From NCBI GenBank assembly GCA_916988195.3, contig CAKASQ030000075.1:68226-124656 (forward strand): a DNA stretch of 56,431 bases, given 5' to 3'. The notes below the pieces were generated by a model. It did not search any database. It worked only from the letters and a program-made list of their open reading frames with translations, and was not told the DNA's origin. Positions 16,387-24,438 of this stretch are shown in pieces (the first letter of the stretch is position 1; the number at the start of each line of letters is the position of its first letter). The translations under genes and the position numbers were made by a program. This DNA comes from Oscillospiraceae bacterium. GTDB lineage: Bacteria > Bacillota > Clostridia > Oscillospirales > Oscillospiraceae.

Positions 16387-17922
16387 TCAGCGCTTGTAAT
16401 CGGTGACGTTGTTGGCCCACATCCAGTAGAGCTTGTGGTACATAAGGTTATAAATGGTCTGGTTCTGCTCGCCGGTCTTTTCTGTAATATATGCCTGAAG
16501 GTTAAACAGATCGTTATACGTCAGGCTCGGATAGTCCGTGCCGTCATACGTGCCGTCGGGCTGGATGCTGTAATAGAGGTCCCATGTGGGCTTGATCCAG
16601 TCGGAACCCGTGTCTTCGATGGCGAGCAGCAACTTGTCCGCCGTTTCGCGCAGGCTCTCGTCTTGCAGAAGGTCTGCCAGATGGTACGCGGCCAGACATT
16701 CGGCGGCAAGGTGATTGAGCGACGTGTGCGTCAGATCATGCAGCTGCGGGTGCCAGTAATCGGCGACGAGCCAGCCGCCGTTTTCTGTCTCGGCGTGGTT
16801 CTCTTCAGCCAGCGCCTGATAGAACGCGGCGTAGCGTTTGACGGTGTCGAGATACAGCCCGCCGCCAAGATCGTTATTCACGCGGACGAAAATTTCGATG
16901 AGGTCGGTATTAAAGCGCGTGTCGTAAAAGCCGTCGGCGATCTGGAAGTCGCCGGAGAGCCACTCGCTCTCGGGCTGCGTCGGCCAGAAGCCATAGGCAT
17001 TCTGCTCCTGAACAAGAACGTCCAGCATGCAGATGCTCAGGCTCGGCGCAGCATCGCTGAGGCCGATCTGCTCTGCCATGAGGCGGATGAGATAGGACGC
17101 GACGCAGCGGTAATAATAGTTTTCTCCGGTTGGGACATAATTTGACGGTGTGAAGCGGTAATAGCCGTCGTAGCACCATTTGGCAACGCCGTTTACGGTG
17201 TACGCGTTCCAGACCGTGGCGCAGTTCTGATTTTCCGACCAGTCGAGAAGCGGCCACGCCGCGCTCATGACGAAGCCGTCGCAGACCTGCCCCTCCTGCA
17301 ATTCGCAGCTGACGAGCTTCAGCTGCCAGCCGGCCTCCGTGCGCGTGACGAGAAGATAGCCGTCTAAATCCGGCAAGTGCTCAAGAACGCCGTTTTCCTT
17401 CTGGTTGTAGGTCTTCGGAAGATACGAAAACAGACTTGCGCCGGAGGAAAATTCAATCGCGACCAGATTCGCCCGGTACGCGCCGGGGGAGAGCGGCTCG
17501 GAAACCCATGCGTTCGTGTCGGCATCAAAATAGTGGATGGTCGCGTCAATGGGCTGGTATTGAAAAGAAAAGAGCGTTGCCTGACGGGTTTCGCCCTCCA
17601 CGCGGCAGGCCTGAATGCGGCTTTTGTCGAAGCTCAGGTATTCCCGGCGGGAATAGGTAAGAGCTTCGTCATACTCGGTCGTTTCCGTGACGGAGATATC
17701 GCCCATGGCTGTCGAGATGCTTCTCGTCGTAACGATCGGGTCCGGGATGGACGGCGGATCGTCCTGCGCGGGCGTTTCTTCCTGCGCAGGCTGGACTTCT
17801 GCCTGCTGCGGCCTTTCGGGTACGGCAAGGCGCTTGTTGCAGCTGCCGAGGAAAATCAAGAATCCGAGAAATAAAACGGCGATCGCGCCGAGGATAATCA
17901 GCTGTTTTTTTGAAAGATGCAA
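16387..17922 (-). CDS. Lipoprotein of unknown function with alpha/alpha-barrel-like C-terminal half
   Basis: 511 residues from a TTG start at 17922. The frame is open to 17952, but AAAGGAG lies eight bases before 17922, and the promoter at 17956-17984 would start transcription inside the longer version. The N-terminus (KK, ~20 hydrophobic residues, FLGSC) reads as a lipoprotein signal, so the mature protein should be lipid-anchored outside the membrane. A Pro/Gln-rich linker follows. The C-terminal ~250 residues are helical with aromatic patches (SLNHLAAECLAAYHLADLL, TWDLYYSIQPDGTYDG), somewhat like the C-terminal domain of glucuronyl C5-epimerase or other alpha/alpha-barrel glycan enzymes. 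That resemblance is weak; treat as unknown. Confidence 0.8.
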   Translation of the reverse strand: MHLSKKQLIILGAIAVLFLGFLIFLGSCNKRLAVPERPQQAEVQPAQEETPAQDDPPSIPDPIVTTRSISTAMGDISVTETTEYDEALTYSRREYLSFDKSRIQACRVEGETRQATLFSFQYQPIDATIHYFDADTNAWVSEPLSPGAYRANLVAIEFSSGASLFSYLPKTYNQKENGVLEHLPDLDGYLLVTRTEAGWQLKLVSCELQEGQVCDGFVMSAAWPLLDWSENQNCATVWNAYTVNGVAKWCYDGYYRFTPSNYVPTGENYYYRCVASYLIRLMAEQIGLSDAAPSLSICMLDVLVQEQNAYGFWPTQPESEWLSGDFQIADGFYDTRFNTDLIEIFVRVNNDLGGGLYLDTVKRYAAFYQALAEENHAETENGGWLVADYWHPQLHDLTHTSLNHLAAECLAAYHLADLLQDESLRETADKLLLAIEDTGSDWIKPTWDLYYSIQPDGTYDGTDYPSLTYNDLFNLQAYITEKTGEQNQTIYNLMYHKLYWMWANNVTDYKR

Positions 17923-17955
17923 AGCATACGCTCCTTTCCGGTCAAAATCCAAATT

Positions 17956-17984
17956 ATTATATCAGATTTTCACAGATAATGCAA
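17956..17984 (-). promoter_or_regulatory. Sigma-A promoter for lipoprotein gene
   Basis: Minus strand: TTGCAT, 17 bases, TATAAT. The predicted transcript start, near 17949, rules out the TTG at 17952 as translation start. Confidence 0.8.
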
Positions 17985-17991
17985 ATCGAAC

Positions 17992-18035
17992 CGGGAGGAA
18001 AACGCGCCCCAGAAACCAACCGGTTTCCGGGGCGC
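17992..18035 (-). terminator. Rho-independent terminator after gpmI
   Basis: A 14-bp stem (18004-18017 with 18022-18035, one mismatch) is followed on the minus strand by GTTTTCCTCCC. Confidence 0.75.
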
Positions 18036-18063
18036 TGCGTGTTCAAAAACGGATGGGGATCGC

Positions 18064-19632
18064 TCAGATCATGCTGGCCTGCCAGCAGTCGGGCGCGGTC
18101 AGACCCATCATGGTCACGATGGTAGGCGCGACGTTCGAAAGGCCGTAGTGGCCGTCCTTGATCTCGAAGTTGTTGTCCTTGTCGTAGATGATGAAGGGAA
18201 CCGGGTTCAGAGAATGGGCGGTGCGGATGGAAGTCTTGCCCTTCTTGGTCTCGGTCATCTGGTCGGCGTTGCCGTGATCGGCGGTGATGAGGAGCGTATA
18301 GCCGTACTTGTCGGCAGCTTCGATGAGCCGGCCGAGCGCGGTGTCGACGGCTTCCATCGCGGTGATGACCGCCGGAATGACGCCCGTGTGGCCGACCATG
18401 TCACCGTTCGGGTAGTTGCAGCGCAGGAACTCGAATTTGTGGGACTCCATCGCGGCAATCAGGTGGTCGGTAATTTCGACAGACTTCATCGCCGGGGCCT
18501 TTTCGAACGGAATGACGTCGGACGGGATTTCCTCATAGACCTCGAGGTTTTCGTCGACCTTGCCGGAGCGGTTGCCGTTCCAGAAGTAGGTTACGTGGCC
18601 GTATTTCTGCGTCTCGGAGATGGCGTATTCATGAACGCCCGCCTTGCACAGAACCTCGGTGAGCGTGTTCTTGATTACCGGCGGCTCGACGAGATAGTGC
18701 TCGGGGATTTTGAGGTCGCCGTCATACTCCAGCATGCCTGCGAAGTGAACACCGGTATAACCCGGGCGGTCAAAGTGCGTGAACTCCTTGCGGTCAAAGG
18801 CAAGGGAAATCTCCTGCGCGCGGTCGCCGCGGAAGTTGAAGAGAATGACGCTATCGCCGTTTGCGATCTTCGCGACGGGCTTGCCATCGTGGGCGACGAC
18901 GAACGGCAGAAGGTCCTGATCGATCATGCCGGGGTTTTCGGCGCGGTAGGTCTCGATGGCTTCCTTGGCGGAGGCGAACTGACGGCCTTCGCCCTGCACG
19001 TGCGTGCGCCAGCCCTTTTCGACCATCGGCCAGTTTGCTTCGTAGCGGTCCATCGTGATGACCATGCGGCCGCCGCCGGAAGCGATCTTGTATTCATGCG
19101 TAGAATCGGAAAGCTCGGCAAGTACAGTTTCCAGCTGGTCGACATACTCGAGCGCGCTCGTTGCGGGCACATCACGGCCGTCGAGCAGAATGTGGCAGTA
19201 GACGCGCTTTACGTCCTCTGCGCGTGCCTTCTGGAGCATGGCGATGAGATGCGAGATGTTGGAGTGGACGTTGCCGTCGGAAAGCAAACCGAGGAAATGC
19301 AGCGCCTTCTCGTTTTCCTTGCAGTTAGAGATGAGAGACTTCCAGGTCTTCGACTCATACAGCGCGCCGGACTCAATGGATTCGCCGACGAGCTTTGCAC
19401 CCTGGGAGTAGATTTGGCCGCAGCCGAGCGCGTTGTGGCCGACCTCGGAGTTGCCCATGTCGTCGTCGGTGGGAAGGCCGACGGCTGTGCCGTGTGCCTT
19501 GAGCCACGTCATGGGGCACGAGGCCATCAGCTTATCAAGATTCGGCGTGTTCGCCTGCTTTACCGCGTCGCCGGGGCCGCCATCGCCGCGACCAACGCCG
19601 TCCATAATCACCAATACGATCGGTTTTTTCAT
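18064..19632 (-). CDS. gpmI: 2,3-bisphosphoglycerate-independent phosphoglycerate mutase
   Basis: 522 residues, the normal length for cofactor-independent PGM. The alkaline-phosphatase-like metal core is visible: VLVIMDGVG at the N-terminus, the phosphoserine in DDDMGNSEVGHNALG (Ser62), FNFRGDRAQE, and the C-terminal ITADHGNAD with metal-binding Asp and His. It interconverts 3- and 2-phosphoglycerate in glycolysis and needs manganese. GGAGG eight bases upstream favours the ATG at 19632 over one at 19647 that overlaps this ribosome site. It is a single-gene unit with its own promoter and terminator. Confidence 0.95.
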   Translation of the reverse strand: MKKPIVLVIMDGVGRGDGGPGDAVKQANTPNLDKLMASCPMTWLKAHGTAVGLPTDDDMGNSEVGHNALGCGQIYSQGAKLVGESIESGALYESKTWKSLISNCKENEKALHFLGLLSDGNVHSNISHLIAMLQKARAEDVKRVYCHILLDGRDVPATSALEYVDQLETVLAELSDSTHEYKIASGGGRMVITMDRYEANWPMVEKGWRTHVQGEGRQFASAKEAIETYRAENPGMIDQDLLPFVVAHDGKPVAKIANGDSVILFNFRGDRAQEISLAFDRKEFTHFDRPGYTGVHFAGMLEYDGDLKIPEHYLVEPPVIKNTLTEVLCKAGVHEYAISETQKYGHVTYFWNGNRSGKVDENLEVYEEIPSDVIPFEKAPAMKSVEITDHLIAAMESHKFEFLRCNYPNGDMVGHTGVIPAVITAMEAVDTALGRLIEAADKYGYTLLITADHGNADQMTETKKGKTSIRTAHSLNPVPFIIYDKDNNFEIKDGHYGLSNVAPTIVTMMGLTAPDCWQASMI

Positions 19633-19685
19633 TTGTATATCCTCCATATAGGCTTTATTTTGTTGGTTTCGTTTTGTTCGTGCAT

Positions 19686-19714
19686 ATTCTACACCATTTT
19701 GCTTGCGTTTACAA
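19686..19714 (-). promoter_or_regulatory. Sigma-A promoter for gpmI
   Basis: Minus strand: TTGTAA, 17 bases, TAGAAT. Confidence 0.7.
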
Positions 19715-19716
19715 TG

Positions 19717-20259
19717 TCAATTTTCCGTTTGCAGGCGTAAAATATGCTCCTTTGCCAGCGCGTAAACCCCGTCAAAATTGACATGCGGATTGTAGACGGC
19801 CTCCAGCTCGTCATGCAGCCGCTTGGCCTCGGCGAGGGCCTTGTAGGCGATGGCGTACTGCGCGCGGTATTTTGCCGTTAAATCGGCGAGCACCTCACGC
19901 TTTGGCCGCAGCGCCGCAACGTCGTAGAACTGCCCAAGGTCCAGGTACGCACCAGAGGCAGCGGGGAGCGCCACGTCCAGAATGTGCGGGCTCGTGCCGT
20001 CGGCGTAACCCACGTGCCACGCGGGAATGAGAACGCCATCTAAAGAATCGGGGTCTCCCGAGCAGATCACGTACTCCACGTCGAGCCCCGCGTCCTCTGC
20101 CGCCTTGCCGATTGTTTTCATGAAGCTCGACTTGCCGCAGCCGGGGCCGCCTTTGATGACGTATAGGAAATTTCCACTTTCCGGCTTGCAGAACTCGTCG
20201 TAGAGAGAAACAAAGCCCTTTCCTGTGTTCGCGCCGAGAAAATACCGCCTGACCGCCAT
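19717..20259 (-). CDS. P-loop ATPase, half-length PRK06851-like
   Basis: 180 residues. The N-terminus matches the PRK06851 family (RRYFLGANTGKGFVSLYDEF) with a Walker A loop GGPGCGKSS near residue 37-45, then CSGDPDSLDGVLIP and a DGTSPHILD segment. The C-terminal third is helical (YKALAEAKRLHDELEAVY). Family members are usually about twice this length, with two P-loop halves; here the second half is missing and the frame ends in an ordinary stop. Either a compact single-domain form or a truncation. GAGGGTG precedes the ATG. It lies downstream of recG, beyond a terminator. Function unknown. Confidence 0.75.
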   Translation of the reverse strand: MAVRRYFLGANTGKGFVSLYDEFCKPESGNFLYVIKGGPGCGKSSFMKTIGKAAEDAGLDVEYVICSGDPDSLDGVLIPAWHVGYADGTSPHILDVALPAASGAYLDLGQFYDVAALRPKREVLADLTAKYRAQYAIAYKALAEAKRLHDELEAVYNPHVNFDGVYALAKEHILRLQTEN

Positions 20260-20300
20260 GAAACACCCTCGCTTTCAAAAAGATTACGGCTTAGGATATG

Positions 20301-20339
20301 CAAAAGCGCCCCGGATTGTGCATGGACAGTCCGGGACGC
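20301..20339 (-). terminator. Rho-independent terminator after recG
   Basis: GC-rich stem between 20306 and 20339 (GCG.CCCGGA with TCCGGG.CGC), followed on the minus strand by TTTTGCATAT. Confidence 0.75.
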
Positions 20340-20357
20340 GGAAATATAGTCGGGAGT

Positions 20358-22403
20358 TTAATTGAGAGCGAGATCGCTTTGCCGGAACAGGGCGTGTACG
20401 CGCGTGCGAAGGGCGGCGTATTCCGGCTGTTCCAGCGTTTCGGCGTCGCGGATTTCTTCGCCAGCGGCCTGCTTGGCTTCCAGGAGCGTCTGTATGTCGA
20501 GCTGCAGATCGGCGACCTTGAAAAGCGGAAGTCCGTGCTGGCGGCTTCCCAGAAAATCGCCGGGGCCGCGCAGAGCGAGGTCTTCTTCTGCGATTTTGAA
20601 GCCATCGGTGGTGGCGCAGAGGGCCTTGAGGCGCTTGCGGGTCTGCTCGTTCCGGTTTCCGGAGACGAGGACACAGTAGGACTGCGCGCTGCCGCGCCCG
20701 ACGCGGCCTCTTAACTGGTGGAGCTGGGAAAGACCGAAGCGGTCCGCGTTTTCAATCACCATCAGCGTCGCATTCGGCACGTCCACACCGACCTCCACGA
20801 CCGTGGTCGCGACAAGAATGTCCGTCTCTCCGCGCGAGAACGCGCCGAGCGCCGCATCTTTGTCCGCCTGCTTCATTTTGCCGTGCAGAAGGCCTACACG
20901 CCGGTGGGGGAAGACGGCCTGCTGAAGCGTTTCTGCGAAGCTCTCGGCGGATTTGAGACTGTCCAAGTCGGATTCCTCGACTGTGGGGCAGACGATATAG
21001 ACCTGATGGCGCGCCTCGCACTGTTTTTCAATAAAGGCGTTCAGCCGCTGACGCTTGTCTTCGCCGATCAGGAAGGTATCGACCGGGAGACGACCGGGCG
21101 GCAGCTCGCCGATGACGGAAACGTCCAGGTCCCCGTAGGCGATGAGCGCGAGCGTCCGCGGGATGGGCGTGGCCGACATGACGAGAAGGTGCGGCGTTTG
21201 GCCCTTGGCGGACAGCGCGGCTCTTTGCGCCACACCGAAACGGTGCTGCTCGTCGCAGACGACGAGGGCAAGATCGTGAAACGCCACGTCCTGCGTGATG
21301 AGCGCATGCGTGCCGACGATGAGTTGGGCGCTGCCGTCCGCAATTTCCGCCTTGTGCTGCCGCTTCTGCGTGGCTGGAAGCGAGCCGGTCATGAGGGCTA
21401 CGGAAATTCCGAGCGGGGAAAAGAGCTTTGCAAGAGACACTGCATGCTGCTCGGCGAGGATTTCAGTCGGGGCCATGAAGGCCGCCTGATGGCCGTTCTG
21501 GATCGCGCAGAAGCACGCCGCCGCCGCGACCATCGTCTTGCCGCTTCCGACGTCTCCCTGCACGAGCCGGTTCATGGGACGGCAGGACGCGAGGTCGCGC
21601 AGAATGTCATCGATGGCCGACTGCTGCGCGCGGGTGAGCGTGAAGGGGAGAAGCTTATAAAACGGCTCCATATGGCGCGTGTCCATGGGTTTGGTATGCA
21701 GCTCGTCCCGCTGGGTGCGGATGGCGGCGAGGCCTGCGGAAAAGATGAAAAATTCCTCGAAGACGAGCCGCCTGCGCGCTTTCTGCAAAGCCTCAAACGA
21801 CACGGGAAGGTGCACCGTCTCGTAGGCAAAGCGCGCGGAGCAAAGACCATAGCGGGCCTGCACGGCCTCGGGCAGAATGTCCGGAAGAGAATCCAGGCAC
21901 GCGTCGAGCGCTTGCCGGACGCACGCGCTAATGAGCTTGTTGGTGATGCCGGCGGTGAGGGGATAAATGGGAAGAATCCGGCCCGTCACAACGCCAGCCA
22001 CGTCGACTGGCTCAAAGGCGGGGTTCTGCATCTGATGGCCGTAGCCTTCGCGGAGCGCGCCATAGAAGCGGTAGCTCTCGCCGTAGTTGAGCTGATCTTT
22101 TACATAGGGCTGGTTAAAAAACACGAGGTCGACCCGGCCCGTTTCATCCGCTACGCGGACCTTTACAAGCTCCATGCCCTTGCGGATGCGAGACAGCTGC
22201 GGCTGAGAGATGACCATCGCCTCAAAGCAGGCAGGATTGCCGGGCGTTAGACCTGCGATGGATAGAAGCTTTGTCCGATCCTCATAGTCTCGCGGAAAGA
22301 AGGCGATGAGATCGTAGAGCGTCTCGATGTGGAGCTTTGCGAGCTGCTTTGCCCGCACAGCGCCCACGCCCTTGAGCGCCGTTACCGGAGAAAATAGATC
22401 CAT
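20358..22403 (-). CDS. recG: ATP-dependent DNA helicase RecG
   Basis: 681 residues, full length. An N-terminal wedge/OB domain (~1-235; LKGVGAVRAKQLAKL) precedes the superfamily 2 helicase core: Walker A GDVGSGKT with Lys289, DEQH box (CDEQHRFGV), SATPIPRTL, and the C-terminal helicase motifs TTVVEVGVDVPNA and QLRGRVGRG. RecG reverses stalled replication forks and branch-migrates Holliday junctions. A near-consensus promoter lies at 22433-22461. The ribosome site is AAGGCGGTG. The upstream neighbour on the same strand is rpsT, with structured-repeat copy C between. Confidence 0.97.
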   Translation of the reverse strand: MDLFSPVTALKGVGAVRAKQLAKLHIETLYDLIAFFPRDYEDRTKLLSIAGLTPGNPACFEAMVISQPQLSRIRKGMELVKVRVADETGRVDLVFFNQPYVKDQLNYGESYRFYGALREGYGHQMQNPAFEPVDVAGVVTGRILPIYPLTAGITNKLISACVRQALDACLDSLPDILPEAVQARYGLCSARFAYETVHLPVSFEALQKARRRLVFEEFFIFSAGLAAIRTQRDELHTKPMDTRHMEPFYKLLPFTLTRAQQSAIDDILRDLASCRPMNRLVQGDVGSGKTMVAAAACFCAIQNGHQAAFMAPTEILAEQHAVSLAKLFSPLGISVALMTGSLPATQKRQHKAEIADGSAQLIVGTHALITQDVAFHDLALVVCDEQHRFGVAQRAALSAKGQTPHLLVMSATPIPRTLALIAYGDLDVSVIGELPPGRLPVDTFLIGEDKRQRLNAFIEKQCEARHQVYIVCPTVEESDLDSLKSAESFAETLQQAVFPHRRVGLLHGKMKQADKDAALGAFSRGETDILVATTVVEVGVDVPNATLMVIENADRFGLSQLHQLRGRVGRGSAQSYCVLVSGNRNEQTRKRLKALCATTDGFKIAEEDLALRGPGDFLGSRQHGLPLFKVADLQLDIQTLLEAKQAAGEEIRDAETLEQPEYAALRTRVHALFRQSDLALN

Positions 22404-22432
22404 CTCATCACCGCCTTCTGGTTATTTACTAT

Positions 22433-22461
22433 AGTATATCGAATGTATGTTCCGGATGCAA
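22433..22461 (-). promoter_or_regulatory. Sigma-A promoter for recG
   Basis: Minus strand: TTGCAT, 17 bases, TATACT. Confidence 0.8.
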
Positions 22462-22462
22462 G

Positions 22463-22494
22463 CGCGAAAAAGCCCTCCCGAAGAGCATCTTCGG
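22463..22494. repeat. Degenerate duplicate of the rpsT terminator
   Basis: Matches the rpsT terminator palindrome (22701-22731) apart from small changes in the arms, and lies on the far side of repeat copy C in the same orientation. Confidence 0.7.
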
Positions 22495-22506
22495 AGCGCC
22501 TCGTGC

Positions 22507-22697
22507 AGAAAAACCTCGTAGAGTTTCGCCATCCGCAGATGGTGAAAGAAAATAGAAATCCATGTTATCCGGCGGCTTTGCCGACCGGAAACATACCGCT
22601 CACCTCGCAAGTGTAGAATTTTGCGCCAAGGGCGCAAAATTATGCGCGCAGTCGAGGTGCAGCTCCTCTTTTCGAAAAGCGTCAGCTTTTTGAAAAG
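22507..22697. repeat. Multi-hairpin structured repeat, copy C (inverted)
   Basis: On the plus strand it opens AAAACCTCGTAGAG. Hairpins: 22524-22533/22538-22547 (one G-T pair); 22569-22588; outer stem 22601-22607/22653-22659 with inner 22617-22627/22631-22641 (11 bp, perfect); and 22668-22680/22685-22697 (one G-T pair). It lies between rpsT and recG, flanked on both sides by copies of the rpsT terminator. Confidence 0.85.
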
Positions 22698-22700
22698 AAT

Positions 22701-22731
22701 AAGCCCTCCGAAGAGCATCTTCGGAGGGCTT
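22701..22731 (-). terminator. Rho-independent terminator after rpsT
   Basis: Perfect 14-bp stem 22701-22714/22718-22731 with a three-base loop. On the minus strand it is followed by ATTCTTTTC. Confidence 0.8.
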
Positions 22732-22744
22732 ACATTCGGCAAAA

Positions 22745-23008
22745 TTAGGCCAGCTCGTTCATCTTCAGGGTAATGCTGCTCTTCTTGCGGGCAGCGTTAT
22801 TCTTATGAAGAATACCCTTGTTGACAGCCTGATCGATGGACTTCACGGCAGCTTTATAAGCGCTATCGGCCTGCTCACGGTTGCCGTCGGCAACAGCGGC
22901 GTCGAACTTCTTCAGCGTGGTCTTAAGCGCGGATTTCTCCATCTTGTTGCGGGCGTTGTTGACTTTGGACACCAGAACTCTCTTCTTGGCAGACTTAATG
23001 TTGGGCAT
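22745..23008 (-). CDS. rpsT: Small ribosomal subunit protein bS20
   Basis: 87 residues, the standard S20 length. It opens MPNIKSAKKRVLVSKVNNARNK and ends with the NNAARKKSSITLKMNEL helix that packs on 16S rRNA. It is an assembly protein of the 30S subunit, often autoregulated. GGAGGTG precedes the ATG and a strong promoter lies at 23072-23100. The rpsT-gpr divergent pairing is common in Firmicutes, which supports a normal chromosomal context. Confidence 0.97.
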   Translation of the reverse strand: MPNIKSAKKRVLVSKVNNARNKMEKSALKTTLKKFDAAVADGNREQADSAYKAAVKSIDQAVNKGILHKNNAARKKSSITLKMNELA

Positions 23009-23071
23009 GACTACACCTCCTCCAATAGCGTTAATACCGAAACAAACAAATCCGTTTCATGCAGAAATACA

Positions 23072-23100
23072 TTATAGCGTGCAAGCCAGAAGAAATCAAT
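23072..23100 (-). promoter_or_regulatory. Sigma-A promoter for rpsT
   Basis: Minus strand: TTGATT, 17 bases, TATAAT. Confidence 0.85.
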
Positions 23101-23175
23101 AGCTATTTTTCTTTTTTTTCTAAAAAAATCGCATACGGGCATCTGCGCGCGGCAAACTATCGGCGAGGTGAGCAG

Positions 23176-24030
23176 ATGGATTACAGAACAGATCTTGCCA
23201 TGGAGGCCTATACGCTCTGGAAAAAGGACGCTGGCGAGACGACGAAGCTGCCGGGCGTGATTGCGCGCGAGGAGGACGCGGGCGGGGTCCACATCACGCG
23301 CGTGGAAATTCTGGATGACCGGGGGGCTCGGGCGCTCGGAAAGCCTGTGGGGCGGTATGTGACGCTGGAATTGACGGCGCTGTCCCGGCATGAGGCCGGA
23401 AGCTTTGAGGCAGCGGCGGAGGCGATTTCCAGGGAGGCGGCTGCGTTTCTTCACAGCCCTGAAAGCGTTCTTTGCGCGGGACTTGGAAACGACGCGCTCT
23501 CGCCGGATGCCTTCGGGCCGTGGACGCTCGGAAACCTTCTTGTGACGCGGCACTTAAAAGCGCATATGCCGGAGGCGTTTTCCGGGTTTTGCAGTGTCTC
23601 CTGCGTGAAGCCCGGGGTTCTGGGGACGAGCGGGATGGAGGCGCTGGAGCTCGTGCGCGCGGCAGCGGATTTCATAAAGCCGGAGGCGGTCATCGTCTTT
23701 GACGCGCTGGCGGCGGCAGAGCCCGAGAGACTTTGTACAACCGTCCAATTGACAGACGCAGGGCTGGCTCCGGGCTCGGGGCTCGGAAACCATCGGGCGG
23801 CGTTTTGCGAAGAGAGCCTCGGGCGGCCCGTTTTGGCGGTCGGAGCGCCGACGCTCATGCGCGCCGAATGCCTTGCGGGGCGGGAGCTTCCGGGCCTTTC
23901 CGGGCTCATCGTCACGCCCCGGGACATTGACCTTCGCGTGCGCGAGATCGCGAGAGCTGTGGGCTATGGGGTGAGTCTTGCGCTGCACCCGGGGCTGACG
24001 GTCCGGGATCTGGCTGGTTTTCTGGCATAA
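23176..24030 (+). CDS. gpr: Germination protease GPR (spore endopeptidase)
   Basis: 284 residues from ATG 23176, set by GGCGAGGTG seven bases upstream; the frame is open further upstream without a ribosome site. It matches the A25 peptidase family: DLAMEA near the N-terminus, LPGVIAREEDAGGVHITRVEI, the CAGLGNDALSPDAFGP core, KPGVLGTSGMEA, DALAA and the LAPGSGLGNHR segment. GPR is made as a zymogen in the forespore and cleaves small acid-soluble proteins at germination. It shows that the organism forms endospores. The usual partner spoIIP is not next to it; sigG follows instead after a 408-base gap. Confidence 0.92.
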   Translation: MDYRTDLAMEAYTLWKKDAGETTKLPGVIAREEDAGGVHITRVEILDDRGARALGKPVGRYVTLELTALSRHEAGSFEAAAEAISREAAAFLHSPESVLCAGLGNDALSPDAFGPWTLGNLLVTRHLKAHMPEAFSGFCSVSCVKPGVLGTSGMEALELVRAAADFIKPEAVIVFDALAAAEPERLCTTVQLTDAGLAPGSGLGNHRAAFCEESLGRPVLAVGAPTLMRAECLAGRELPGLSGLIVTPRDIDLRVREIARAVGYGVSLALHPGLTVRDLAGFLA

Positions 24031-24075
24031 TGTTCGACCGTGTTATGTCAACAAAATTATGCACGGCAAGAAGAA

Positions 24076-24203
24076 TTTGCCCGGAAAAGTTCCTGTGGAC
24101 AAAAATGTGGACAATGTGAAAAACTTTGCCGCGCAAGGAGAAATCCACATTTCCACATTGTTATCCACACCCGCGATCCACAGCTGTTTGCCCGGAAAAA
24201 GTT
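24076..24203. promoter_or_regulatory. Cluster of DnaA-box-like sites
   Basis: One perfect DnaA box, TTATCCACA (24161-24169). Two inverted boxes, TGTGGACAA (24094-24102, 24106-24114), each have one mismatch. Three further CCACA-core sites with two mismatches start at 24141, 24149 and 24174. The cluster is bracketed by a near-exact direct repeat TTTGCCCGGAAAA(A)GTT at 24076 and 24187. An AT-rich stretch follows (24250-24322). It occupies the gene-free gap between gpr and sigG. Confidence 0.65.
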
Positions 24204-24265
24204 ACAAAGCGGTAACGAGACGGGAAATTACGTCGACGGCGCAACCGGGTTATTGTCAACTATTT

Positions 24266-24294
24266 TTGCTTAAAAAATGTCAGAAAGTTATAAT
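24266..24294 (+). promoter_or_regulatory. Sigma-A-like promoter upstream of sigG
   Basis: TTGCTT (24266-24271), 17 bases, TATAAT (24289-24294), giving a leader of about 140 bases. A TTGTCAAC site, loosely like a Spo0A box, lies just upstream at 24253-24260. Confidence 0.6.
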
Positions 24295-24438
24295 TTCAGC
24301 ACAATTCCGAATATATAAGCTGCGCTTTCGCGGAAAATGCCGAAACAAGGACCGTATCAAATTGCTTTCCCGGGAAATACTCACCAGTACACAAGCAGGC
24401 GTTTGTGCACAACACGATACGTTGGAGGAGCTGGGGAT

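Noticed and set aside
18148-22250. Long plus-strand frames opposite gpmI and recG
   Set aside because: They lack ribosome sites and recognisable domains and mirror the codon structure of the real minus-strand genes.
23131-23159. SigG-type promoter for gpr (GCATA, 17 bases, CAAACTA)
   Set aside because: The -10 has a mismatch, and the predicted transcript start would fall inside the ribosome-binding site.
24353-24384. SigF-type promoter for sigG (GTATC then GGAAATACTC)
   Set aside because: The spacing is about 14 bases instead of about 16 and both elements are imperfect. It is plausible but not supported enough to list.
24031-24438. This gap as the chromosomal replication origin
   Set aside because: No dnaA, dnaN, rpmH or rnpA is nearby, and Firmicutes origins almost always flank dnaA. 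Only a DnaA-box cluster is claimed.
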